From Neptuniibacter sp. 1_MG-2023 (lineage in GTDB: Bacteria; Pseudomonadota; Gammaproteobacteria; Pseudomonadales; Balneatricaceae), in the NCBI RefSeq assembly GCF_030547185.1, contig NZ_JAUOQR010000010.1:62001-126000 (forward strand): DNA of 64,000 bases. The letters are read 5' to 3'. The translations under genes and the position numbers were made by a program. The notes beneath the pieces were generated by a model. The model saw only the letters and a list, made by a program, of their open reading frames with translations. It was not told the DNA's origin and made no database searches. Positions 8,879 to 19,413 of the stretch are shown piece by piece; the stretch's first letter is position 1; each line of letters starts with the position of its first letter.

Positions 8879-10817
8879 GATTCAATTACAAAAAGTAAGC
8901 TTACAACGCGGCCATAACATTTTGCTAGAGCAGGCCGATTTAACACTACATCCTGGCTGGAAAGTAGGGCTTGTGGGTGCCAATGGTGCAGGTAAAACCT
9001 CGCTATTCAAACTGATTCTAGGGGAACTCCACTGCGATAGTGGTGATTTAGAGCTACCAGGGGGATTACGTATGTCCCATATGGCTCAAGAAGTCCCTAC
9101 ATCCAATAGGTCAGCGCTTAAGTATGTGTTAGACGGTGATATTGAACTGCGTAAAGTCCAAAACCAATTAGCCCTCGCGGAACAAGAGCATCAACATGCC
9201 CGTATTGGCGAGTTACATGCAGAGCTAGACAATCTTGATGGTTATACAGCTGAATCTCGCGCAGCACAGCTACTGTCTGGACTTGGCTTTAGCCATACCG
9301 ATATTACCCGCGGCGTAAAAGAGTTCTCAGGGGGTTGGAGAATCCGTTTAAATCTAGCACAGGCTCTGATGTGTCCCTCCGACCTTTTGCTGCTAGATGA
9401 ACCCACCAACCATTTAGACCTAGATGCTACAATCTGGCTAGAACAGTGGCTTCGACAATACCCTGGGATGCTTATTCTTATCTCCCATGACCGCGACTTT
9501 CTGGATAATGTTGTCACTCATATTACCCATGTAGAACAGAAGAAGTTGCTGCTATATAAAGGTGGATACTCAGCGTTTGAACGCCAACGAGCAGAGCGCT
9601 TAGCCCAACAACAAGCGGCCTTCGTTAAACAGCAGCAGCGCATTAGCGAAGTAGAAGATTTTGTCCGCCGTTTTCGTGCAAAAGCGACAAAAGCAAAACA
9701 AGCACAAAGCCGTATAAAAGAGCTAGAGCGCATGGAGAAGATTGCACCTGCGCACATTGATAGTCCTTTCAGTTTTCAGTTTTGCTCTTCTGATAAGATG
9801 TCCTCACCCTTGCTCACACTATCCGATGCTGAATGTGGATATGATGGAAAAACCGTACTCAACAAAAGCTCGCTTTCTCTAACACCGGGAACACGTATTG
9901 GCCTGCTTGGCCCTAATGGCGCGGGAAAATCCACCTTAGTTAAAACCTTGGTTGGTGACTTAGCGCTCTGCAATGGGGAACGTCAGGAGAGTGATAATTT
10001 ACAAATAGGCTATTTTGCCCAACATCAGCTTGAAGCTTTAGATATGGCGGCATCCCCTCTACTCCATATCAAACGGATAACGCCCAATGCTTCAGAACAA
10101 GAGATCCGTAACTTTTTGGGCTCCTTTGGTTTTATAGGCGACCGAGCATTGGAGCCTGTACAGAATTTCTCCGGCGGTGAAAAAGCACGGGTTGCCCTCT
10201 CTATGATCGCGTGGCAAAAGCCTAATCTATTATTAATGGATGAGCCTACCAACCATCTCGATCTTGAAGTTCGCCACGCGCTCACACTCGCCCTGCAATC
10301 ATTTGAAGGGGTACTCATTTTAGTCTCCCATGATCGCCACCTACTTCGTAATACTGTTGATGAGTTCTTATTGGTCGCTAATGGACAAGTATCAGAATTT
10401 AAAGGTGATTTAGATGATTATCAAAACTGGCTATTAGAACAGAAACGCCAAGAACAAAAAGCTGAAGCCGATGCCTTCTCTAGCGAAAAAACGGACGAGA
10501 AAAAATCTTTCTCAGCAACTGAACGAAAAGAGCAAAAACGCTTAGCCGCGGAACGTAGAAATCAGCTGCGACCTATCAAGAAACGAATTGAAAAACTCGA
10601 CGCTGATATGGAGAAACAACACGAACAGTTAACAGCAATAGAAGCGGCGCTCAGTGAAAGCTCAATCTACGAAGCGGTAAATAAAGACAAACTGAAAGAG
10701 TTGCTGCAGCAACAAGCCAATTTAAAGCAACAAGCAGAAATAACAGAACTTGAGTGGATAGAACAACAAGAAGCGCTGGAAAGTTTAGAAGAAGAGCTCA
10801 GCGAATTGGAAAAATAA
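8877..10817 (+). CDS. ABC-F family ATPase, YheS-like
   Basis: A 646-residue soluble protein with two ABC domains and no membrane segments. First Walker A GANGAGKTS at residues 34–42, first signature FSGGW, and Walker B LLLLDEPTNHLDL. Second Walker A GPNGAGKST near 345, signature FSGGEKARV, Walker B LLLMDEPTNHLDL. A charged linker lies between the two domains and a long charged coiled coil follows from about 535 to the end. Length and the opening MIQLQKVSLQRG match YheS/ABCF of gammaproteobacteria, which act on ribosomes. An upstream in-frame start at 8817 would add 20 residues unlike the family and run through the divergent gene, so the ATG at 8877 is preferred. Confidence 0.92.
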   Translation: MIQLQKVSLQRGHNILLEQADLTLHPGWKVGLVGANGAGKTSLFKLILGELHCDSGDLELPGGLRMSHMAQEVPTSNRSALKYVLDGDIELRKVQNQLALAEQEHQHARIGELHAELDNLDGYTAESRAAQLLSGLGFSHTDITRGVKEFSGGWRIRLNLAQALMCPSDLLLLDEPTNHLDLDATIWLEQWLRQYPGMLILISHDRDFLDNVVTHITHVEQKKLLLYKGGYSAFERQRAERLAQQQAAFVKQQQRISEVEDFVRRFRAKATKAKQAQSRIKELERMEKIAPAHIDSPFSFQFCSSDKMSSPLLTLSDAECGYDGKTVLNKSSLSLTPGTRIGLLGPNGAGKSTLVKTLVGDLALCNGERQESDNLQIGYFAQHQLEALDMAASPLLHIKRITPNASEQEIRNFLGSFGFIGDRALEPVQNFSGGEKARVALSMIAWQKPNLLLMDEPTNHLDLEVRHALTLALQSFEGVLILVSHDRHLLRNTVDEFLLVANGQVSEFKGDLDDYQNWLLEQKRQEQKAEADAFSSEKTDEKKSFSATERKEQKRLAAERRNQLRPIKKRIEKLDADMEKQHEQLTAIEAALSESSIYEAVNKDKLKELLQQQANLKQQAEITELEWIEQQEALESLEEELSELEK

Positions 10818-10822
10818 CACTC

Positions 10823-10858
10823 ACAGCCACGGCATCGTTTATACGATACCCTGGCTGT
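10823..10858. terminator. hairpin between convergent ABC-F and HDOD genes
   Basis: ACAGCCA ... TGGCTGT outer arms enclose an ATCGT/ACGAT inner stem. There is no T-run on either side, so termination is only plausible. Confidence 0.4.
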
Positions 10859-10870
10859 ATTCCAGCAAGC

Positions 10871-12178
10871 CTAATCACCCAAGATTTCAGTTAACTCTTT
10901 GATATTATTTTCATTACTCATTAGTTCCTGCAGCGTCTCAGCCACTTCCTCTTCATTTAAACCCAGCTCTTGGTACAACTCATCAGGTATCTTACTTACA
11001 GGCCCATCACTCAGCCCCTGCTGTCGAAGTAAACGATTGGAGAGATAAAGCAGTTTAGCGTATTGCTCATGCTCCCCTTTGTACTCTAGATTATTTTGCT
11101 GCCTAATCGCGACAGTTACAGGCTCGGGAAGATCCCAACTCGCCAACAACCAGCTGCCAATTTGCTCTCGAGTAACACTCAAAATCTGCTGCTCTATCGC
11201 ATCTAAAGCAAAGTGCGGATTAGCCTCAATATAACGGGAAAGCAATGAAAAGTGAGGGGGAAAAAGGTGAGCCAACACTAGATAGCCAAAATTATGCAAT
11301 AACGCCGAAAGATAAACTAAACCCGGTAGTGGGCGACTATCATTCGCCGTCATCAAACGACAAAGCTTTTCCGCAAGGCTGGCATTATAGACCGCTTGCA
11401 TCCAGTAAGGTGTTGCACCACGAGGCAGATCATCAGGGAGTTTAAGCATCTGCCCCATCGCCGTACCTAGAGCCATATTAATCACAAGATCAAAGCCCAG
11501 CACACGAATAACCGCATCATCAATAGAGTGCACATCGCCCGGCGCAGCATAATAAGGTGATGCAGCCCAACTCATAACCTGAGCCGATAAGCTTGGATCC
11601 AGCTTAACCACCGGTACAAGCTCTTTCACACCCGCTTCTGGATCTGAGCGTAACATAATGATTTTTTTAACGGTTGGCGGTAGAGATGGCAAACCTAAAG
11701 TATCTTCAAGGCGCTGCTGAATACGTAGAACAGTAAAACGCTCCACAGCCTTAGAGATCACAGCGGTATCATTACCTTCCGGCTGAATCTCTGTAATCTG
11801 ATCCAACGTCAGTCCCAACTCTAAACGCTGACCCATTTCCAACTGCTCAGCGATAGCAATAAAACTTAATCCAGAATGGGGTTCAATTAGCTCCAGTTGC
11901 TCATGCTGCAAGCATTCTGAGGCGATAAACAACTTCAATGAAAGCAGTTTGGCTTGCCCATCAGGGAAATTCAATGCATCTTGGCTAAAGTATCGGCTCG
12001 CATCTTCACCTTTAACCGGCTGGAGTTGGCGCCCGGTTTTTTTCCAAATCGCAACAAGGTTAAGTAGCGAATTAGCAGGTAATATAGCTAACGCTTTTCC
12101 TTCAGCATCATGCAATAACACTAATCGGAACTGCGGTAGTTCACCGCGATTTTCCAGAACGCATACACCTACTGACAA
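10871..12178 (-). CDS. HDOD-domain signalling protein
   Basis: A 435-residue protein. The middle part (about residues 165–370) is an HDOD domain: LPPTVKKIIML, VVKLDPSLSAQVMSWA, IDDAVIRVLGFDLVINMALG, LVYLSALLHNFGYLVL. HDOD proteins resemble HD phosphohydrolases without activity and serve signalling roles. The N-terminal 150 residues look like a degenerate YbaK/aminoacyl-tRNA-deacylase-type fold, as in similar Pseudomonas proteins; that part is less sure. The start is TTG at 12178, supported by GGAG 8 bases upstream. No known pathway partner is next to it. Confidence 0.82.
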   Translation of the reverse strand: MSVGVCVLENRGELPQFRLVLLHDAEGKALAILPANSLLNLVAIWKKTGRQLQPVKGEDASRYFSQDALNFPDGQAKLLSLKLFIASECLQHEQLELIEPHSGLSFIAIAEQLEMGQRLELGLTLDQITEIQPEGNDTAVISKAVERFTVLRIQQRLEDTLGLPSLPPTVKKIIMLRSDPEAGVKELVPVVKLDPSLSAQVMSWAASPYYAAPGDVHSIDDAVIRVLGFDLVINMALGTAMGQMLKLPDDLPRGATPYWMQAVYNASLAEKLCRLMTANDSRPLPGLVYLSALLHNFGYLVLAHLFPPHFSLLSRYIEANPHFALDAIEQQILSVTREQIGSWLLASWDLPEPVTVAIRQQNNLEYKGEHEQYAKLLYLSNRLLRQQGLSDGPVSKIPDELYQELGLNEEEVAETLQELMSNENNIKELTEILGD

Positions 12179-12300
12179 TTTCCTTTCTCCAAATGCTAGT
12201 CTTGGCTTAATGTTAAGGGTAGATTATTAGTAACACTTTTAGAAAGCAAAACTCTTGATCAATTATTCACTTATTAAGTGCGATTTTTACCATTTTAACT

Positions 12301-14052
12301 ATGAACTTACCGCATATACATCGGATTGTACTATTTTTTCTTCTATTTCCACTTTCAATCGCTTATGCAGTTGAGGAAGACCTAGCACCTGAAAATAGCA
12401 CAGGACTTCAAAAAAGCATTATTTCAAGTGAATATAACTCCCTTGTTGTCACAGCTAACCCCCTCGCAACAAAAGCGGGTTTACATATACTCCAACAGGG
12501 TGGTACTGCGGCAGATGCAGCCGTTGCCATTCAGGCAATGCTTACCTTGGTTGAGCCGCAATCCTCAGGCATTGGAGGGGGAGCCTTTCTACTATATTGG
12601 GATCAAACAACCGAAAAGCTAATCGCATTAGATGGCAGGGAAACCGCTCCTCTCGCGGCTGATTCACAACTATTCTATCGTAACAAGCAACCTATGCGAT
12701 GGGTTGATGCCCTTGTAGGTGGGCGCTCTGTTGGTACACCTGGTGTACTGAAAATGCTGGAGTTAACACAATCTAAGTATGGTAAGCGGCCATGGAAAAC
12801 CTTGTTCAATGATGCGATTCATCAATCAAAAGAAGGCTTTAAAATAAGCCCTCGCCTGCACAAACTAATCGCCAGCGGTATAAACCCAGGCTTAAATAGA
12901 TATCCTGAAGCACGAGAGTATTTTTATTTAAAAGATGGCTCGCCATTACCTACCGGCTTTGTTCGTAAAAACCCTGCGCTGGCCGATAGCCTTGAATTGA
13001 TTGCCCAGCAAGGGAGCTCAGTCTTTTATCAAGGCACTATAGGCACCAAAATCGTCAGTCAGGTTCAAAACGCAACAGATAATCCCGGCTTACTCAGTAC
13101 CGCTGACCTAAAGCAGTATCAAGCGATTGAGCGCGCCCCCATCTGCTTACCCTACCAAGGGTACAAAGTTTGTGGCTTTCCGCCCCCTACATCCGGCGGT
13201 GTAACGGTCTTACAGATATTAAAGTTGCTAGAGCATACAAACTACTCAGCACTCGCACCTGACAGTTCAAACGCGAAGCACCTATTTACACAAGCCTCAC
13301 GTCTCGCCTTTGCTGACCGTGGTCGTTATTTAGCTGATAGTGATTTTGTTGATGTGCCGGTATCCAACCTATTAAATGAAAACTATATTCAGCAACGTGC
13401 CCAGTTGATCAATCCAAAAAAAGATACTGGCACCTTAGCACCTGGGCGCCCCCAAGGAGTTAAGACTGCGTGGCAGGATGACCAATCACCAGAGCTTCCC
13501 TCCACCAGCCATTTTGTCGTTGTAGATCAATGGGGAAATGCCGCCTCTATGACAAGCAGTATAGAGATGGCGTTTGGCTCTACGCTCATGGCTGGGGGGT
13601 TTTTACTCAATAATCAGTTGACCGATTTCTCATTTACTCCTGAAAAACAAGGTCGCCTAATTGCCAATAGGGTTCAACCGGGTAAACGACCACGTAGCTC
13701 CATGTCACCTTTTATGGTGTTTGATTCGGAGGGGAAACTATATGCTGCGGTTGGCTCACCCGGCGGGAGCCGTATCATTAGTTATGTTGCAGAAAGCTTA
13801 TTAATGATGCTGAATACAGAGCTACCTCTGCAGCAAGCAATCAACACACCACACGTAAGTAACCGTAACGGCATTACAGAATTAGAAGCAGGAACTACAG
13901 CGGTACAGCTGGAGGAGCCGCTAAGCCAAATGGGACATGAAATTAAAATTCGTGATCTAAACAGTGGATTACACGCATTTCGCCGTACAGATAGCGGGAA
14001 ATGGGAAAGTGGTGTTGATAATCGAAGGGAGGGGTTAGCCTTGGGCCAGTAA
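12301..14052 (+). CDS. ggt: gamma-glutamyltransferase (glutathione hydrolase)
   Basis: A 583-residue periplasmic Ntn hydrolase precursor that cleaves or transfers the gamma-glutamyl group of glutathione. Signal peptide at residues 1–23; GGGAFLLYWD and LDGRETAP blocks of the large subunit. The autocatalytic cleavage point is STSHFVVVDQWGNAASM, where Thr402 aligns with the nucleophile. The substrate-binding GSPGGSRI lies near 486. The length fits the E. coli enzyme at 580. No clear ribosome site is seen before the ATG. Its product Cys-Gly and gamma-glutamyl compounds connect to gshA and the 5-oxoprolinase cluster, though these are separate transcription units. Confidence 0.93.
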   Translation: MNLPHIHRIVLFFLLFPLSIAYAVEEDLAPENSTGLQKSIISSEYNSLVVTANPLATKAGLHILQQGGTAADAAVAIQAMLTLVEPQSSGIGGGAFLLYWDQTTEKLIALDGRETAPLAADSQLFYRNKQPMRWVDALVGGRSVGTPGVLKMLELTQSKYGKRPWKTLFNDAIHQSKEGFKISPRLHKLIASGINPGLNRYPEAREYFYLKDGSPLPTGFVRKNPALADSLELIAQQGSSVFYQGTIGTKIVSQVQNATDNPGLLSTADLKQYQAIERAPICLPYQGYKVCGFPPPTSGGVTVLQILKLLEHTNYSALAPDSSNAKHLFTQASRLAFADRGRYLADSDFVDVPVSNLLNENYIQQRAQLINPKKDTGTLAPGRPQGVKTAWQDDQSPELPSTSHFVVVDQWGNAASMTSSIEMAFGSTLMAGGFLLNNQLTDFSFTPEKQGRLIANRVQPGKRPRSSMSPFMVFDSEGKLYAAVGSPGGSRIISYVAESLLMMLNTELPLQQAINTPHVSNRNGITELEAGTTAVQLEEPLSQMGHEIKIRDLNSGLHAFRRTDSGKWESGVDNRREGLALGQ

Positions 14053-14064
14053 CTATAATGCGCG

Positions 14065-16200
14065 CTATTCCCGCGCAATCCGGTTAACGCTCTTCAAGTT
14101 ACGCAATTTTTTCATCACACGGGCCAGATGAATACGATCAGTCACAGTTACTTCTATATGCACATTAGCTAGCGGCCCTTCATGATCTCCTATATCAATG
14201 GCTACAACATCCGCACCCGCACTTGCAGCGGTTGTTGCGAGTTCAGCAATAATACCTCGATGAGACTCAACCTCAGTCTTCAAGTTAACGCTAAACTCTT
14301 CCTCTAGCTTATCGGACCATTCAAGGTAGATACATTTTTCTGGATCATCACGTAGATAGCCAATATTCCGGCAATCTGTTTGATGAATCACTAACCCTCG
14401 ACCTGTACTAATATGGCCGATGATTTTATCGCCAGGAATCGGCAAACAACATTTCGCATATTGCAGCACCATACCCTCTGTCCCTTTAATGGACATTGGT
14501 TTTTGGTTACGTAAGCGCTCACTTCCCGCTTCATCACCGCTCGCAGGCTGCTCAGGACGCAGACGTCGCGCTACCACATACGCCATACGGTTACCTAAAC
14601 CAATATCTTCGAGCAGATCATCTAGATTCGCAAGCTCAGCTTCATGCAGCAGGTCACGCAATTTAAACGGATCTATATCGTTAACCGAAGTGCCATAATT
14701 AGCTAAGAATTGATTTAATAAGCGTTGCCCAAGCTCGACTGATTCATGTCGCTGCTGGTTTTTCAGATAGTGTCGAATCGCCGTGCGCGCTTTGCCAGTT
14801 ACAACAAAGTTTAACCATGCCATATTCGGCTGTGCGCTAGGCGTCGTAATCACCTCGACCGTTTGACCATTCTCCAAAGGTTGAGACAAAGGAGCCAAAC
14901 GACGATTAATACGACAAGAGACACAGGAGTTACCTACATCGGTATGTACCGCGTAAGCAAAATCAACAGCCGTAGCACCACTCGGCAACTCCATTATCTT
15001 ACCTAAAGGCGTAAAGATATAAACCTCATCGGGAAAGAGATCAGTCTTAACACTATCGATAAACTCCATAGAGTTGCCCGCACTTTGGTGCATCTCCAAT
15101 AAACCTTTAACCCACTTGCGAGCACGTTTATAGGAACCTAAAGCGCTTTCTGAAGCATCACTGCCATCATCATTCTTATAATGGCTATGTTCAGCGATCC
15201 CTTGGCTCGCGACCACGTCCATCTCATGGGTGCGGATCTGCACTTCGATCGTAATATCTCGCGCACCAAACAGGTCTGTATGCAAAGACTGGTAGCCGTT
15301 TGCTTTAGGAATCGCTATATAATCTTTAAAACGTCCGTGTACAGGCTTATATAAGTTATGCACTGCACCTAAAGCTCGATAGCAATCATCAACGCTCTCC
15401 GTGACAATACGAAAAGCAAACACATCCATTATTTCTGAAAAAGATTTACGCTGCGCTTTCATCTTAGAATAGATGCTATAAAGGTGCTTCTCTCGTCCTG
15501 TGACGGTGCCGCTTAAGCCTTCTTTCTCTAACCGTTTTTCAATCGTTTCCTGAATGGAACTAATAATATCTTTACGCTGCCCTCGCGCCTGAACAACAGC
15601 ACGACGTATATATTTAGCACGCATCGGATAATGGGACTGGAACGCCAAATCCTCTAGCTCGACCTGAACATCACGCATACCTAAACGGGCAGCAATCGGT
15701 GCATAAATATCTAAAGTTTCACGGGCAATACGGCGCTGTTTATGGGGTGGCATTGCCCCCAAGGTACGCATATTGTGGAGACGGTCGGCTAACTTAACCA
15801 AAATAACACGAATATCTTCCGCCATGGCCAAGACCATCTTTTGGAAGTTACTCGCTTGCGCTTCGGCTTTAGTTTCAAATTCAAGGTGGGTTAGCTTAGA
15901 GACGCCATCAACAATATCAGCCACTGATTTACCAAACTGTGACTCAATACCTTCATAGCTGATATCTGTATCTTCAATAACATCATGCAACATCGCCGCC
16001 ATCAAACTCTGATGGTCCATGCGCAGCTCTGCCAAGACATTAGCAGCAGCTAATGGGTGGGTTACATAAGGTTCACCACTTTTACGTTTTTGGCCATCGT
16101 GCGCCTGTTCTGCGTAAAAATAGGAACGACGCACCTGTTGGATCTGCATTGGATCCAAATAATCGCTTAAGCGTTGTGATAGTGCGTCTATTGTTTGCAT
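14065..16200 (-). CDS. spoT: bifunctional (p)ppGpp synthetase/hydrolase
   Basis: A 711-residue alarmone enzyme. Domains in order: HD hydrolase near residues 25–180 with HDVIEDT; RelA/SpoT synthetase near 235–350 with the VFAFRIV and HSHYKNDD blocks; TGS near 390–450 (VYIFTPLGKIMELPSGATAVDFAYAVHTDVG); and C-terminal ACT near 630–711. Intact HD residues indicate ppGpp hydrolysis. The gene follows rpoZ in the conserved gmk–rpoZ–spoT order, separated by a hairpin that may reduce read-through. Confidence 0.96.
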   Translation of the reverse strand: MQTIDALSQRLSDYLDPMQIQQVRRSYFYAEQAHDGQKRKSGEPYVTHPLAAANVLAELRMDHQSLMAAMLHDVIEDTDISYEGIESQFGKSVADIVDGVSKLTHLEFETKAEAQASNFQKMVLAMAEDIRVILVKLADRLHNMRTLGAMPPHKQRRIARETLDIYAPIAARLGMRDVQVELEDLAFQSHYPMRAKYIRRAVVQARGQRKDIISSIQETIEKRLEKEGLSGTVTGREKHLYSIYSKMKAQRKSFSEIMDVFAFRIVTESVDDCYRALGAVHNLYKPVHGRFKDYIAIPKANGYQSLHTDLFGARDITIEVQIRTHEMDVVASQGIAEHSHYKNDDGSDASESALGSYKRARKWVKGLLEMHQSAGNSMEFIDSVKTDLFPDEVYIFTPLGKIMELPSGATAVDFAYAVHTDVGNSCVSCRINRRLAPLSQPLENGQTVEVITTPSAQPNMAWLNFVVTGKARTAIRHYLKNQQRHESVELGQRLLNQFLANYGTSVNDIDPFKLRDLLHEAELANLDDLLEDIGLGNRMAYVVARRLRPEQPASGDEAGSERLRNQKPMSIKGTEGMVLQYAKCCLPIPGDKIIGHISTGRGLVIHQTDCRNIGYLRDDPEKCIYLEWSDKLEEEFSVNLKTEVESHRGIIAELATTAASAGADVVAIDIGDHEGPLANVHIEVTVTDRIHLARVMKKLRNLKSVNRIARE

Positions 16201-16275
16201 TGCCTCTCCAAACTACCTGCGTTCATACAGAAATAATGCCGTAATAACGCCACTAGGAAAAGTCTTTAATAACGA

Positions 16276-16301
16276 AAACGCCCTGATAAATCAGGGCGTT
16301 T
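16276..16301 (-). terminator. hairpin between rpoZ and spoT
   Basis: AAACGCCCTGA and TCAGGGCGTTT form an 11-bp perfect stem with a 4-base loop just after rpoZ. The short T-stretch after it (TTTTCGTT on the minus strand) suggests partial termination before spoT. Confidence 0.65.
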
Positions 16302-16325
16302 GAAAAGAATGTCAGAACCGAGCGA

Positions 16326-16538
16326 TTAATCGCGTTCGATTTCATCCAAAATAGAGCGACCGATATGACCTTCAGCGATTTCGCGCAGCGCCACAACAGT
16401 AGGCTTATCATTTTCCCAATCGATTTTAGCTTCTTTACCGCCAGTAGCCAGCTGACGTGCGCGCTTAGCAGCAACCATTACTAACTGGAAACGGTTGTCT
16501 ACATTTTCCAGGCAATCTTCAACTGTAACTCGTGCCAT
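16326..16538 (-). CDS. rpoZ: RNA polymerase omega subunit
   Basis: A 70-residue protein with the omega signature [20 protein letters not shown] and AAKRARQL, and [10 protein letters not shown] near the end. Omega helps assemble the beta' subunit. The protein is shorter than E. coli omega (91), as in several marine relatives. Position between gmk and spoT is conserved. Confidence 0.96.
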   Translation of the reverse strand: MARVTVEDCLENVDNRFQLVMVAAKRARQLATGGKEAKIDWENDKPTVVALREIAEGHIGRSILDEIERD

Positions 16539-16600
16539 CGGTAAAACCTCGAAAATTTTGAGTGTATTGAAAGACCGCGTAGTGTACCGCTAGATCTATA

Positions 16601-17236
<636 letters not shown>

Positions 17237-17467
17237 TCAGATATTATTGAATATTAGCCATTACCGACATATCTATTCATGCAAGTTAGCAAGATAAACT
17301 ACCCTATTATTTCGCTTAAATAGATCTAAAAAATTACATTAATTATTATTTTATCACTAAAAGAGTGACCACGCGCAGAGTTACAGTGAGCAAATACGGG
17401 CCTTTCAGCCATTAATCATATATGATTAAAATAATATAATTCTAATTTTTAGTATGATGGTAAATTA

Positions 17468-18853
17468 ATGCGCTGGATCTCATCCTCAGCAAATTTTGTT
17501 ACAGCACTGCCTAAGATCCACCGTAAAGCGCTGGCATTTTTAGCTGTACTGTTACTAATAGCACTCCTTCTTCCCTCTTCGAATAGCTCGGTTAGCACCC
17601 CGTTATCACTAGATCATCTGATAGATACTGATGCGCCTCTATTCGAAACACCCACACTAAGTATCCGCCAATTAAAAGCACCTTGGGCTTTTGACTCAGT
17701 GCCCGAAAACGAAACCTTATTGGTGCCTGCGGCCGGTCTGCGTAATAGCTATCAGTATATTGTGCGAAAAGGCGATACCTTAAGTAGTATTTTTGAGCGC
17801 CTACAGCTGCCGCAAAAAACCATGTATCAGCTTTTAGAGGCCGACCTTAACGTCTTAGCCTTAGATAATTTAAAACCTGGCCATACCTTAGTCTTTGAAA
17901 AGCAGGACCAGCTGCTACAACGTTTAGAATTACAATTTAGCCTTGCTCACAAAGTAGTCTATCAACGTAAAGAAGGCGACGGCTTTGAATTTAATGAAGT
18001 CCAGCTTGAAGGCGATTGGAAACAGCAACTGATAAGCGGCGAAATTCTTTATAGCTTCACGGGCTCAGGCAAACAAGCGGGTCTAAGCCAATGGGAAGCG
18101 CAAACCATCACCGAGCTACTCAAACAGCGTGTTGATTTCCGCCGCGACATCCAGCGCGGAGATAAATTTGAAGTACTACTCTCACGCCAATATGTAGACA
18201 ATGAAGCGACGGGCGATAATAAAATTGAGGCGATTCGTATTAAAAATCGTCGCCATGAGATCAATGCCTTCCTGTTTGAAGATAACTACTACGATGAGAA
18301 AGGACGTAACCTTGAGAAAGCATTCCAACGTTACCCATTCAATGGAAAATACCGCCTTTCCTCTAGTTTCAACCCCAAACGACGCCACCCGATTACAGGC
18401 TTAATTAGACCTCATAATGGTACTGATTTCGCGATGGGTGTAGGCTCTCCCGTTGTAAGTATTGGCGATGGTATCGTATCTCGCGTAGTTCGCCATAAAT
18501 ACGCTGGACTCTATATTGAGATCCAACATGGGCAAAGTTATAAAACACGCTACTTACATTTAAGTAAATCTTATGTAGTGAAAGGGCAAAGAGTTAAACG
18601 TGGAGAACGCATTGCGAAATCAGGTAACACCGGCCGTTCAACAGGCGCGCACCTACACTTTGAACTACATGTAAATGGCCGCCCAGTTAATGCGATGACC
18701 GCAAAAATACCTATTGCAGTTTCACTTCAAGGTAAGAAAAAAGAGGCCTTCCAGCGCCAGCTAAAAGATTATTTAGCAAGAATAGAAACCGCGCAAAATC
18801 AGCAGGTAGCCCAAGCTAAGCAAAACGCTCAAAAAGCAGAATCAACCCTGTAA
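17468..18853 (+). CDS. M23 peptidoglycan endopeptidase with LysM/OapA region (MepM-like)
   Basis: A 461-residue cell-wall hydrolase. A transmembrane or signal segment lies at residues 24–40, a LysM/OapA-like segment near 95–145 (YIVRKGDTLSSIFERL), and an M23 LytM domain from about 300 to 415. Zinc ligands of the family are present: H and D in PHNGTDFAMG near residue 315 and HLHFELH near 395, so the peptidase should be active. MepM-type enzymes cut D,D-crosslinks to allow wall growth. The tail after 420 is Gln/Ala-rich. It precedes the D-amino-acid cluster but is a separate unit. Confidence 0.9.
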   Translation: MRWISSSANFVTALPKIHRKALAFLAVLLLIALLLPSSNSSVSTPLSLDHLIDTDAPLFETPTLSIRQLKAPWAFDSVPENETLLVPAAGLRNSYQYIVRKGDTLSSIFERLQLPQKTMYQLLEADLNVLALDNLKPGHTLVFEKQDQLLQRLELQFSLAHKVVYQRKEGDGFEFNEVQLEGDWKQQLISGEILYSFTGSGKQAGLSQWEAQTITELLKQRVDFRRDIQRGDKFEVLLSRQYVDNEATGDNKIEAIRIKNRRHEINAFLFEDNYYDEKGRNLEKAFQRYPFNGKYRLSSSFNPKRRHPITGLIRPHNGTDFAMGVGSPVVSIGDGIVSRVVRHKYAGLYIEIQHGQSYKTRYLHLSKSYVVKGQRVKRGERIAKSGNTGRSTGAHLHFELHVNGRPVNAMTAKIPIAVSLQGKKKEAFQRQLKDYLARIETAQNQQVAQAKQNAQKAESTL

Positions 18854-18874
18854 TAAAGACCGTTGAAGACAGCC

Positions 18875-18924
18875 GAACACAGATAGATCGCCCAAAAATC
18901 ATAAAAGCGCTCTATCCTGTGTTC
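18875..18924. terminator. long imperfect hairpin after the M23 gene
   Basis: GAACACAG ... CTGTGTTC outer arms and TAGA ... TCTA inner arms pair over about 17 bases with a 15-base loop, flanked by GCCG and CGGC. No T-run follows, so it may protect the mRNA end or bind a protein instead. Confidence 0.4.
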
Positions 18925-19092
18925 ACGGCAACAATCCCTCAATTTAGTACATCCCCTTATTCGCTCTAATAACAAATTCCACTTGATAAATATTTTCTAT
19001 CACAGCTAGGATCAATTATTGATTAGACGCTTACTCTCCTTTCAGCCATGATGACTATTAAGTCTGCGTTAAAAGGAAAAGGCCTAAGCAAA

Positions 19093-19296
19093 ATGAGTGA
19101 TAAGAAAAATAGCACAATACCACTGGATCAATTTCTGGATATCCGCCATGTTGATGAAATAATGAAAGCGGATGAAAACAGTTGGTGGGTACAGCGCCGC
19201 TCTATAGGCGTAAACGGCAAGCTCAGCAGCCAATCACGTATTGTATTTTTTGCTCATACCCAAGCCGCCGCCGAACAATGGATAAGAACGCAATAA
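19093..19296 (+). CDS. small hypothetical protein
   Basis: A 67-residue protein (MSDKKNSTIPLDQFLD...) with a WWVQRRSIGVNGKLSSQSRIVFFAH core that may fold as a small beta-rich domain. Not recognised. The in-frame ATG at 19048 would give 82 residues but has no ribosome site. It lies 117 bp before the D-glutamate/5-oxoproline cluster on the same strand. Confidence 0.5.
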   Translation: MSDKKNSTIPLDQFLDIRHVDEIMKADENSWWVQRRSIGVNGKLSSQSRIVFFAHTQAAAEQWIRTQ

Positions 19297-19413
19297 GAAT
19301 CTATCCTTAATCTCGCACTACCGATCCGCTTAATAAGGGGTTCATCGCTGCAAACTTCCGCGGATAGATAACTGAAAACTATAGATTCCAGCTCACCATA
19401 TATAGGGTTAGAT

